Made by a program: the position numbers and the translations under genes. From the NCBI GenBank assembly GCA_002298785.1, contig DBMR01000043.1, forward strand, positions 1-37,603: DNA of 37,603 nt. Reading direction: 5' to 3'. Source of the DNA: Verrucomicrobia subdivision 3 bacterium UBA693. Lineage in GTDB: Bacteria > Verrucomicrobiota > Verrucomicrobiia > Limisphaerales > UBA8199. Shown here in pieces: positions 24,771-32,108 of the stretch. Every line of letters begins with the position of its first letter. Position 1 is the first letter of the stretch. The notes under the pieces are model-generated. The model was given only the letters and a program-made list of their open reading frames with translations, ran no database searches and was not told where the DNA came from.

Positions 24771-25601
24771 ATGACAACAGAACAAAACAGCACAAAAGTG
24801 GAACCTAAAGTGAAGAGTAACAGCAAAACCATCGTGGCCGTGGTTATTGTCGCGCTGCTCGCGATCGCGGCATTTGTCGTCTATTCCAAAGCCGTGAAGC
24901 CCATCCCGCCTGACAACGCTCAACTCACGGAACTCAAATTCGACGGCCTCATGGGCAGCCGTTATACCGAAATTCTGGTGGTCTATGGAAATGCTTTGAC
25001 CCACCACTTTACGGCTGGTGTCTACAACACTGTCGGCCTGAACGGCGCCAACCCCGCCGGTGGCGGTGACAGTTCCCCCGCCGGCATCCTGGACGTAATT
25101 GACATGAACAAGGTCAAGGAAGATAACGCTGGTCTGAGTACTGTGAAGAACGGACCGCGCCTATGGACGATCGACTACCTGGGTGTGAAAGTCGGCAAGG
25201 AGCGCGATTTCCAAGGCCTTAAAGCACATTGGGTCATGTGGTTTCCGATCCCCGACGAGATCCGCGAAGGCAAGGATCTCTCCTATCAGGTCATGCACGC
25301 GAAGCGCGACACCAGCATGGGCATCAAGAAAGGATCTCGCGCCTACATCCTGGATGATCCCCAAGGCACTTCGTGGGTCATGAAATCAGGCAGCCTGATC
25401 AAGGACCCAAACCAGAAGTTCGAGGATCTGAAGAATCTTGGTGCGCGCCTCAAGCTGCCCACCGGCTGGAAGTTCCGCTCCCCCATCCTGGAACAGGATC
25501 TGGTCTTCATGACCGATAACGGCCACACCCAGATCACCCAGGACGAGCTTGGCAACACCTATGACCGGGTCGGTGGCCCCTTCAGCAACTACAAGCCTTA
25601 A
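24771..25601 (+). CDS. Membrane-anchored periplasmic protein of unknown function
   Basis: This is a 276-residue protein. A hydrophilic 25-residue lead and one hydrophobic anchor (TIVAVVIVALLAIAAFVVYS) are followed by a soluble domain: DNAQLTELKFDGLMGSRYTEILVVYG, GVYNTVGLNG, GPRLWTIDYLGVKVGKERDFQGLKAHWVMWF and a conserved-looking tail with TPTGW-like and GNTYDRVGGPFSNYKP segments. I recognise it only as a hypothetical family linked to DUF1254 clusters. The ATG at 24771 sits behind a CA-rich leader (caaaccacaacaactc); the frame extends back over the end of the upstream gene, but that start (24711) is not credible. Confidence 0.7.
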   Translation: MTTEQNSTKVEPKVKSNSKTIVAVVIVALLAIAAFVVYSKAVKPIPPDNAQLTELKFDGLMGSRYTEILVVYGNALTHHFTAGVYNTVGLNGANPAGGGDSSPAGILDVIDMNKVKEDNAGLSTVKNGPRLWTIDYLGVKVGKERDFQGLKAHWVMWFPIPDEIREGKDLSYQVMHAKRDTSMGIKKGSRAYILDDPQGTSWVMKSGSLIKDPNQKFEDLKNLGARLKLPTGWKFRSPILEQDLVFMTDNGHTQITQDELGNTYDRVGGPFSNYKP

Positions 25602-25613
25602 ACCGGCAAGAAT

Positions 25614-25784
25614 ATGAGATCAAAGATGATTCTTGCGACTCGTACGGCGCTGGCATTGGTGCTCGCTGGGACGAGTCTGATGCCGATCTTGGCAGTTGGT
25701 CCCGCAACCCAGAAATCCAGCGAAACCGTCAATGCGGACACGGTCTTGCGACAGATGTCGCAGACAAGGCCTCATCCTGGGTGA
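25614..25784 (+). pseudogene. 5' fragment of an exported DUF2092-like protein
   Basis: ATG 25614 opens a good signal peptide (LATRTALALVLAGTSLMPILAV) followed by ETVNADTVLRQMSQT, which looks like the beginning of a DUF2092-type periplasmic protein. After that the sequence switches to an unrelated frame and stops at 25784, so only 56 codons remain. The family call rests on a very short match. Confidence 0.55.
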
Positions 25785-26142
25785 CGAGGTTGAGGTGCAT
25801 GCCAAAGGGATGAAGGAGCCACTGCGATGTCGTTACTTGCTAGGCCACGAAGGGCATCCGGAGCTGGGGCTTGGCGAAGAAACGCCCTGCACCACGCTGG
25901 CAGAGCCGGTGCCCGTTAAATACGTTTTGCTGACCGGCAAGCATTTCAACGAACAGATGGAGCCTGCCACGTTCATCGGTCTTTCCCCCCGCCAAGCAGT
26001 GTTAGAGGCCCGTAGCCCGGTGCCTATATACTCGAACCTCTTGCTTCGGATGGAGGTGGTGCCCGGCGAGGCCGCGGCGCTGGAGCTTTATGCCAAGGTG
26101 ATTCGGCCCATTGACGAGCCCGGCAACCTCGGTTCCAGATAG
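25768..26142 (+). pseudogene. 3' fragment, adenylate/guanylate cyclase C-terminal region
   Basis: The frame reads GLILGDEVEVHAKGMKEPLRCRYLLG, typical of the end of a class III cyclase domain, then a PilZ-like tail (VKYVLLTGKHF..ATFIGLSPRQAVLEARSPVPIYSNLLLRMEV...LYAKVI). The catalytic cyclase part is absent. The fragment begins within the broken DUF2092-like ORF, so the two gene remnants are fused by a deletion. Family identification is by eye. Confidence 0.5.
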
Positions 26143-26324
26143 CGTGCGAGCCCGATTAGCTCGGCTCACGGGGAAAGGCGCAGGACCGTGAGAGCGCACA
26201 AAGGTCAACGATTTCATGCGATGGATTTCACTTTGGCTTTAATCGATGAAGTCGGAGCAAGCCGAAAAGCTGGAGTTCTATTTGTCCCTCCTGTTACGGT
26301 TTGCTCCAATTGAAAGCAAGCGAT

Positions 26325-26852
26325 ATGACCTTACAGCAAAAACTGAGACTCAAGATCAAGGCCTTGACCCTTGCTGGGATCTTTTTCGCCTCGTGGCTGG
26401 CCGCGTTGTTGATGCTCAAACACCTGGTCCTCGCCGAGTATAGCATCGCATTTAGTCACTGGTCGCTGGCGCTGGTTGGCGCGCTGGTCCTGTCCAAAGT
26501 TGTGCTGGTTCTGGAACGTGTCTCGATGGGAGCATGGGTCCGGGCGCGCCCCGCCTGGGTGGATGTCGTCCTTCGGACGGTGTTGTACGGAGTCGGGGTT
26601 TTCATCGTGCTAGTGCTTGAAAAGGCGTTTGAGGGCCGTCGAGAGCATGGAGGCTTCATCCGCTCCTTAACGGCAGGCTTCGAAGAGGTTGACGCTCACC
26701 ACATCGGGCTCAACACCATCTGCTTTTCAGGCGCGCCGTTCGGATACAACGTGCTGACCGTAATCCGTAGGCACTTGGGGGAGGGCGGACTCTTAAGGCT
26801 TTTCTTGACGCCCCTCGCCGACGAGCCGAAACGGAACCACGCTGGCTCATGA
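26325..26852 (+). CDS. Integral membrane protein of unknown function
   Basis: This is a 175-residue protein with three hydrophobic segments in its first two thirds: ALTLAGIFFASWLAALLML, WSLALVGALVLSKVVLVLE and VVLRTVLYGVGVFIVLVLE. The tail is charged and amphipathic (AFEGRREHGGFIRSL...HIGLNTICFSGAPFGYNVLTVIRRHLGEGGLLRLFL). ATG 26325 gives a basic helical lead; the earlier in-frame start at 26301 is possible. No family is recognised with confidence. It lies downstream of the pseudogene scar and upstream of the DUF4239-like gene, with about 56 bp to the latter. Confidence 0.65.
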   Translation: MTLQQKLRLKIKALTLAGIFFASWLAALLMLKHLVLAEYSIAFSHWSLALVGALVLSKVVLVLERVSMGAWVRARPAWVDVVLRTVLYGVGVFIVLVLEKAFEGRREHGGFIRSLTAGFEEVDAHHIGLNTICFSGAPFGYNVLTVIRRHLGEGGLLRLFLTPLADEPKRNHAGS

Positions 26853-26908
26853 CTACCTCCCTGCTCAATCGCCATTAATCACCGCCACCTGCTTCTCACC
26901 CCCAAGAA

Positions 26909-27664
26909 ATGAACACCACCATGACCGCTGCCATTGTGTCGGCCTGCCTGCTCGCCTCAGTATTGATCGGAGGCTGGATTCGTCACCTGCTTCCCGAGAA
27001 TCACCTCAACGCGGAAACCAAGGACACAGTAAAATTGGCAATGGGTCTGGTCGCCACAATGTCGGCGCTGCTGCTGGGTTTACTCGTGAGTTCGGCCAAG
27101 GGTTCCTACGACACCACGCGAGGGCAGGTTATTCAGATGGCCGCCAAGGTTGCCTTCCTCGACCGGGTGCTAACTTCCTACGGCCCGGAGGCCGCTGAAG
27201 CGCGCCGCCAGTATCGCGCCGCAGTTGAGGAAGGAATTCGGCGCATGTGGCCTGGGGAAGCGCGGGTGCCGGCTCAATTGACACCCAACGCCCAGGCGGG
27301 CGACATAATCTATGCCGCGATCCAAAGTCTCTCCCCGAGCGACGACACCCAGCGAGCGCTCAGGACCCAAGCCGCGAGTCTGGCCGTGGACCTCGCACAG
27401 CTTCGAACGCTCCTGTTGGTGCAGTCCGTTTCGTCCATTTCCAGACCGCTGCTGATTATGGTCGTGTTCTGGCTCGTGGTGATTTTTCTATGCTTTAGCT
27501 TGGTCGCACCGTCCAATGCCACCGCCAAGCTTGTTTTGATGGTCGCAGCCCTTTCGGTGGCAGGCGCAATCTTCCTGATCCTGGAACTGGACCATCCATT
27601 TAGCGGCTTGATTCGGATCTCCAGCGAGCCGATACAGAACGTCCTCAAGCAGCTGATACAATGA
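26909..27664 (+). CDS. DUF4239 / bestrophin-like membrane protein
   Basis: This is a 251-residue membrane protein. An N-terminal helix is followed by LAMGLVATMSALLLGLLVSSAKGSYD, the conserved start of the DUF4239 (bestrophin-like) domain. A long soluble region (about 70-165) with Arg/Ala-rich helices comes next, and two C-terminal transmembrane segments (RPLLIMVVFWLVVIFLCFSLV and LVLMVAALSVAGAIFLILEL, then DHPFSGLIRISSEPI) complete it. The domain layout equals the family's. Role unknown; related proteins are ion-channel-like. Its stop overlaps the ATG of a truncated gene (ATGA at 27661-27664), so it was once translationally coupled to that gene. Confidence 0.75.
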   Translation: MNTTMTAAIVSACLLASVLIGGWIRHLLPENHLNAETKDTVKLAMGLVATMSALLLGLLVSSAKGSYDTTRGQVIQMAAKVAFLDRVLTSYGPEAAEARRQYRAAVEEGIRRMWPGEARVPAQLTPNAQAGDIIYAAIQSLSPSDDTQRALRTQAASLAVDLAQLRTLLLVQSVSSISRPLLIMVVFWLVVIFLCFSLVAPSNATAKLVLMVAALSVAGAIFLILELDHPFSGLIRISSEPIQNVLKQLIQ

Positions 27665-27753
27665 AAACCCCTCGATACTCCGCGGTAAAACTTCTAGTGG
27701 CGTTGGGATTGTTGTTCGTATCTGCTCCCTTCGTCCAGGATCTGCCGAGGGGT
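27661..27753 (+). pseudogene. 5' fragment of a small membrane-protein gene
   Basis: About 31 codons remain (YSAVKLLVALGLLFVSAPFVQDLPRG), resembling the start of a family of small membrane proteins in which FV.DLP is followed by more helices. From about 27753 on, the sequence is the reverse complement of the integrase-like remnant, so the gene was cut there. It is coupled to the upstream DUF4239-like gene by ATGA. Confidence 0.55.
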
Positions 27754-27881
27754 GAATCGTACCACGTTCCATTGGTCTTTCGAGGGCTGAAACGAATGCG
27801 GACGACAACGGAACCCTCCCTTACCAGAACCGGAGGACGCTTCCCTGGTCTGCGACGCCTGCCATTTTTGGTGCGCGCCAT
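27753..27881 (-). pseudogene. Truncated integrase-like ORF beside tRNA-Gly
   Basis: On the minus strand, starting 66 bp after the tRNA 3' end, ATG 27881 opens a ~43-codon reading (ARTKNGRRRRPGKRPP, then VVVRIRFSPRKTNGTWYDS). A basic lead followed by a VVVRI-type strand and a WYDS segment resembles the N-terminal arm-binding part of tyrosine-recombinase ORFs of this bacterial group. The similarity is by pattern only. Coding sense breaks at ~27753, where it meets the membrane-gene fragment. The catalytic domain is missing, so no active enzyme can be made. Confidence 0.45.
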
Positions 27882-27947
27882 AATGACGATATTTGGCACC
27901 AAAACGTCACCAAAAATCAAGAAGATTGAAAGTACCTCGGTGGATAT

Positions 27948-28021
27948 TGGAGCGGGTGAAGGGAATCGAACCCTCATCTCAGGCTTGGGAAGCCCGCATT
28001 CTACCACTGAACCACACCCGC
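27948..28021 (-). tRNA. tRNA-Gly (anticodon CCC)
   Basis: The reverse complement begins GCGGGTGTGG and ends CACCCGC TCCA. The acceptor stem GCGGGTG pairs with CACCCGC, the anticodon arm CGGGC-TTCCCAA-GCCTG gives anticodon CCC, and the T arm GAGGG-TTCGATT-CCCTT is normal. CCA is encoded. The D arm TTCAGTGGTAGAA is typical of tRNA-Gly. Length is 74 nt with CCA. Its 3' end recurs as the first 24-29 bases of the repeats at 644 and 4465, marking it as an integration target. Confidence 0.95.
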
Positions 28022-28172
28022 TTTCGTTAACGCCATACCCTTAGCAGACATCCATCGGCTTGGCAACAGCCAAATCCGACCAAACACTTTTCCGCTGTAC
28101 GTCCAGTGAGTCTCCGAACCGCAAGCTGTTAACAAGTTTCCAAAAGTTCCGATTTGAGTTCCGGAGCCGTTT

Positions 28173-29642
28173 ATGTTTGGTAAGGACATGATCGATTCCA
28201 GACCAGAGGGCGAAGCCGGGGGACCAGATTTGAAGCGGACCCGGCGTCGGGCGCCGGCAGCGACCAGCGCGCCGAAATTGGACCGGTTGCCACCGCATTC
28301 CGTGGAAGCGGAGCAGGGGGTCCTGGGGTCGATTCTCTTGAGTCCGGGCGAGGCGGTGTCGGAAGCGATCGAGAAACTCAAAGGGGAGGAAGTGTTCTAC
28401 GATCTGCGGCACCAGACCATTTTCAACGCCGTGGTCGGGATGTATGACTCCCGGGAGCCGATCGATATGATCACGCTCCCGCAAAAGCTGCGGGACACCC
28501 AATTGCTGGCGCAGGTGGGTGGGCTGGAATATTTGTCCTCGCTCCCGGATAAGTCCCCTTCGGCGGCGAACCTGAGCTATTACGCAGATATTGTGCGGGA
28601 GAAATATCTGCTGCGAAAAGTGGTGCAGCTCTGTACAGGGGTGGTGGCCCGGGTGTTCGACGAGGACCATGACGTCGACGCGCTGCTGGATGAAGTGGAA
28701 CGGGACATTTTGCAGGTGAGCCAGGCGCGGGTCAGCGAACGGAACATCGCCATGCCGGAGTTAGTACGGGGGGCGATCACCCAGATCGAAGATTTTCACA
28801 AGCGCCAGGGCATGCTTACTGGGGTCAGCACCGGGTTCCGGCAACTGGATAAAATGACCAGCGGTTTGCATGGCGGGGAGATGATCGTGATTGCGGCGCG
28901 TCCGTCGATGGGCAAGACCAGCCTGGCGATGAACATCGCGGAGCATGTCTCGGTGGAGCAGCAGTGTCCGGTGGGGGTGTTCAGCCTGGAAATGACTGCT
29001 GAATCCCTGGTGCTGCGCATGCTGTGCTCCCGCTCCAAGGTGAACATGCGGAACGTGCGGGACGGTTTCCTGGCGGAGCGCGATTTTCCCAAGCTCACCG
29101 GCGCCGCCAGCAAGCTGGCCTCGGCCCCGATCTACATCGACGACTCCTCGGGACTTTCGATTTTGCAGTTGCGCGCCAAGGCCCGGCGCCTGCACCAGCA
29201 GCATCACATCAAGCTTTTCGTCGTTGACTACCTGCAACTGCTGCATTCTACTTCCCGCCGAGCTGAGAATCGGCAGCAGGAGATTGCGGACATCTCCAGC
29301 GGCATCAAGTCTTTGGCTAAAGAATTGAACGTCCCGATTGTGGTGCTCAGCCAGTTGAATCGGGAGTTGGAGAAAGACAAGAACCGGAAGCCGCGGATGT
29401 CCGATCTGCGCGAGTCCGGCTCGATCGAGCAGGACGCGGATCTGATCGGGTTGCTGTATAAACCCAGCAGCGGGGATGAAGACGAAGGCGGTGCCGGCGC
29501 GGAAGAAGACGTGGTGGCGGTGAACCTGCTGATCGCCAAGCAGCGCAATGGCCCGACGGGCGATGTGAACCTGACGTTCTACAAGTCGTTTACACGTTTC
29601 GACAGTCCGGCGGTAGTGAGTGAAGAAGACGTGCCGAATTGA
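28173..29642 (+). CDS. dnaB: Replicative DNA helicase DnaB
   Basis: This is a 489-residue hexameric 5'-3' helicase of the replication fork. The N-terminal DnaB domain starts near residue 35 (RLPPHSVEAEQGVLGSIL). The RecA-like C-terminal domain contains the Walker A ARPSMGKTS (about 241-249), SLEM, VVDYLQLL (Walker B), VVLSQLNRELE and the DLRESGSIEQDAD segment with the arginine finger region. Length and motif order are standard, with no intein. GGAG precedes the ATG by about 8 bases, a normal Shine-Dalgarno, unlike most genes of the island. It is the first core gene to the right of tRNA-Gly. Confidence 0.97.
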   Translation: MFGKDMIDSRPEGEAGGPDLKRTRRRAPAATSAPKLDRLPPHSVEAEQGVLGSILLSPGEAVSEAIEKLKGEEVFYDLRHQTIFNAVVGMYDSREPIDMITLPQKLRDTQLLAQVGGLEYLSSLPDKSPSAANLSYYADIVREKYLLRKVVQLCTGVVARVFDEDHDVDALLDEVERDILQVSQARVSERNIAMPELVRGAITQIEDFHKRQGMLTGVSTGFRQLDKMTSGLHGGEMIVIAARPSMGKTSLAMNIAEHVSVEQQCPVGVFSLEMTAESLVLRMLCSRSKVNMRNVRDGFLAERDFPKLTGAASKLASAPIYIDDSSGLSILQLRAKARRLHQQHHIKLFVVDYLQLLHSTSRRAENRQQEIADISSGIKSLAKELNVPIVVLSQLNRELEKDKNRKPRMSDLRESGSIEQDADLIGLLYKPSSGDEDEGGAGAEEDVVAVNLLIAKQRNGPTGDVNLTFYKSFTRFDSPAVVSEEDVPN

Positions 29643-29650
29643 CCGACTCA

Positions 29651-32107
29651 ATGAAATCTTTTTTTCGACGGATTGGGATGGTGCTGCTGCTGGCTTGCGC
29701 CACAGCGGCCTGGGCTCAGCCCAGCTCCTTGAAGGTCGCCCGTGTCGAAATCAAGCATGTCGGCCCCTCGACCGTCAGCGATGAACTTATCCGGGCCAAC
29801 GTTCGCATCAAGGCCGGCGAGCCCTACCTCCGCACCGCTGTCGATGACGACGTCCGCAACCTCTACAGCACCGGCCTCTTCTATAATATCCGCGTCGCCG
29901 AGGACAATTCCCGGGACGGGGTGGTGCTCACGTATATCGTGCAGGGCAAACCCCGGCTGACGGACATCAAGTTTTCCGGCAACAAGAAGTTCAGCAACTC
30001 CAAGCTGCAAAAAAAGATCAGTTCAAAAGTTGGCCAGCCGCTGGATGAACGGAAGCTTTTCACCGATACCCAGGAAATCGAAAAGATGTACCAGAAGTCC
30101 GGGTACCCCAGCACCCAGGTCAAATATGTGCTGAACATCGATGAGACCGCCGGTCGCGGCACGGCCACCTTCGAAGTGAAGGAAAGCCCGAAGGTCAAGA
30201 TCGTCGAGGTGGATTTCGTGGGCGCGACCGCTTTCCCGCAGAAGAAACTGCGCAAGTTAATCAAGACTCGCAAACATTGGATGTTCTCCTGGATCACCGG
30301 CAGCGGCTATCTGAAGGACGAGCAGTTCGACGAGGACAAGGAAAAGCTGGCCGAGTTTTACCGGGACAACGGGTATATCGATTACGAGTTGAAGGACGTC
30401 ACGATCGACTACCCCACCCCCAAGACCATGGTCCTGCGGCTGCATGTGTTCGAGGGGCGTCAATATAAAGTGGGCTCGGTGAACATCACGGGAAACAAGA
30501 TTTTTAGCCTGGGCGAGATTACGAACGGGGTGCGGTTTGTGCAGCTCTTCCGCGGGTCGAAGTTCAAGCCGGGGGTGCACAATCTTCCCATGGACGTGGG
30601 TGACGTGTTCACTCCCAAAGGGCTGACGAAAGACACCGAAGCAATCGAAGATTTTTACGGATCGAAAGGTTACGTGGACGTCACGGCGGGCTCCCGCAAC
30701 CTGGTGGTGGTCCGCATTCCCAACACCGAACGCGGAACGATGGACCTGGAGTTCAAGATCGACGAGGGCAAGCAATTCAATATTGAGAAGGTGGAGATCC
30801 ACGGCAACTACAAGACGAAGGACAAGGTAATCCGGCGCGAATTGGCGGTGGCGCCCGGCGAAGTCTTCGACATGGTGCGGGTGAAGGTAAGCAAACAGCG
30901 TTTGGAGGGGTTGCAGTACTTTGAAAAGGTGGATACCCGGTCCGAGGACACCGACGTTCAGCGCGGCAAGAACCTCGTGGTGGGGATTGACGAAAAGAAT
31001 ACCGGCAACATCTCGATGGGCGCGGGCTTCAGCTCCGTGGACTCAATCGTGGGGTTTGTCGAGGTGAGCCAGGGCAATTTTGATTTGTTTCATCCGCCGA
31101 CGTTTACCGGTGGCGGTCAGAAGTTCCGGTTGCGGGTGCAGGTGGGCACGCAGCGGCAAGATTACCTGGCGTCGTTCATCGAGCCCTGGTTCCTGGGGCG
31201 CAAGCTGGCGTTGGGCGTGGATCTCTACTACCGCGACCTGAATTTCCAAAGCGTGGAGAACCTCTACGACGAAACGCGCGCGGGTATCCGCACCAGTTTG
31301 ACCCGGGCGCTCGGCAGCGACTTTCTGATCGGCACGGTCAGCTACACGCTTGAGAATGTCGGAATTCGGCTGAATAACTCGGCGCACGGTCCGCTGATCA
31401 TCGCGCAGCCGGGCAGTGGCCGTGATCACCCGACCTACGTGGTGCTCCCGCCGACCGCACCTCCTTCTATTATGGAGGAGGCGGGCTATTCGCTGCTTTC
31501 GCGGTTGGGCGCATCCCTGGCTTACGATACCCGTAACAGCGTCACGCTGCCCAATAAGGGTCAGCGCACCGAATTGTTTTCGGAGTTGGTGGGCGGTCCG
31601 CTGGGCGGCGAACGCTCGTTCTACAAACTGGAACTGCGCAGCGCCTGGTATTTCAAAGGACTGGCCCCGGGGCACGTGCTGGAAATGGTCGGTCGGACCG
31701 GTGTCGCCCAGGCTTTCGGCAGCACGGCGGACGTGCCTTTCTATGATCGATATTACCTCGGCGGTCTTTATTCCCTGCGCGGATTCATTTACCGCGGAAT
31801 CAGCCCGCGTGAGGAAAACCTCGATGAGCCTGTGGGCGGCGACACGTTCTGGTTCGGGTCGGCGGAATACAGCATCCCCATTATTGAACGCTTCCGCTTT
31901 GCCCTCTTCTACGATATTGGCACCGTTAATGTGAAAGCCTACGACTTTTCGGCCGATGGATTCAGCGATAACTGGGGTTTAGGCCTGCGGTTGAATCTGC
32001 CCATTGGTCCGCTACGCTTAGATTACGGCATCCCTATACATCACGACAAATACAACTCGGGCTCCGGTCGGTTCCAATTCGGCGTGGGCTATACCCGGGA
32101 GTTTTAA
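29651..32107 (+). CDS. bamA: Outer membrane protein assembly factor BamA
   Basis: This is an 818-residue Omp85 protein that inserts beta-barrel proteins into the outer membrane. A signal peptide ends near ATAAWAQ. Five POTRA repeats follow (starting VARVEIKHVG, LTDIKFSGNKKF, VKIVEVDFVGAT, YKVGSVNITGNK and FNIEKVEIHGNYKT), then the 16-strand barrel. Near the end is LRGFIYRGISPRE, equivalent to the conserved VRGF lock motif, and the protein ends GVGYTREF with the C-terminal phenylalanine. ATG 29651 gives the proper signal; the TTG at 29639 overlaps the dnaB stop. It follows dnaB directly and is followed after one base by the SBBP-protein gene. Confidence 0.96.
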   Translation: MKSFFRRIGMVLLLACATAAWAQPSSLKVARVEIKHVGPSTVSDELIRANVRIKAGEPYLRTAVDDDVRNLYSTGLFYNIRVAEDNSRDGVVLTYIVQGKPRLTDIKFSGNKKFSNSKLQKKISSKVGQPLDERKLFTDTQEIEKMYQKSGYPSTQVKYVLNIDETAGRGTATFEVKESPKVKIVEVDFVGATAFPQKKLRKLIKTRKHWMFSWITGSGYLKDEQFDEDKEKLAEFYRDNGYIDYELKDVTIDYPTPKTMVLRLHVFEGRQYKVGSVNITGNKIFSLGEITNGVRFVQLFRGSKFKPGVHNLPMDVGDVFTPKGLTKDTEAIEDFYGSKGYVDVTAGSRNLVVVRIPNTERGTMDLEFKIDEGKQFNIEKVEIHGNYKTKDKVIRRELAVAPGEVFDMVRVKVSKQRLEGLQYFEKVDTRSEDTDVQRGKNLVVGIDEKNTGNISMGAGFSSVDSIVGFVEVSQGNFDLFHPPTFTGGGQKFRLRVQVGTQRQDYLASFIEPWFLGRKLALGVDLYYRDLNFQSVENLYDETRAGIRTSLTRALGSDFLIGTVSYTLENVGIRLNNSAHGPLIIAQPGSGRDHPTYVVLPPTAPPSIMEEAGYSLLSRLGASLAYDTRNSVTLPNKGQRTELFSELVGGPLGGERSFYKLELRSAWYFKGLAPGHVLEMVGRTGVAQAFGSTADVPFYDRYYLGGLYSLRGFIYRGISPREENLDEPVGGDTFWFGSAEYSIPIIERFRFALFYDIGTVNVKAYDFSADGFSDNWGLGLRLNLPIGPLRLDYGIPIHHDKYNSGSGRFQFGVGYTREF

Positions 32108-32108
32108 C

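Larger units (their letters stand above)
4462..27972. mobile_element. Putative tRNA-Gly-integrated genomic island (sulfatase/DUF1254/porin cluster)
   Basis: A 29-base sequence at 4462-4490 is identical to 27944-27972, which covers the 3' end of the intact tRNA-Gly(CCC). The orientation is direct, as expected for attR and attL of an element integrated at a tRNA 3' end. A truncated integrase-like ORF (27753-27881) lies immediately beside the tRNA, the usual integrase location. The enclosed 23.5 kb contains the sigma-54-type regulator and the exported-protein cluster, with no housekeeping genes. dnaB, bamA and skp begin on the other side of the tRNA. The element looks immobilised, since the integrase is only a remnant. 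Confidence 0.5.

Noticed and set aside
26147..26167. GAGCC...GGCTC hairpin after the cyclase fragment
   Set aside because: The stem is short and imperfect and no T-run follows, so a terminator is not supported.
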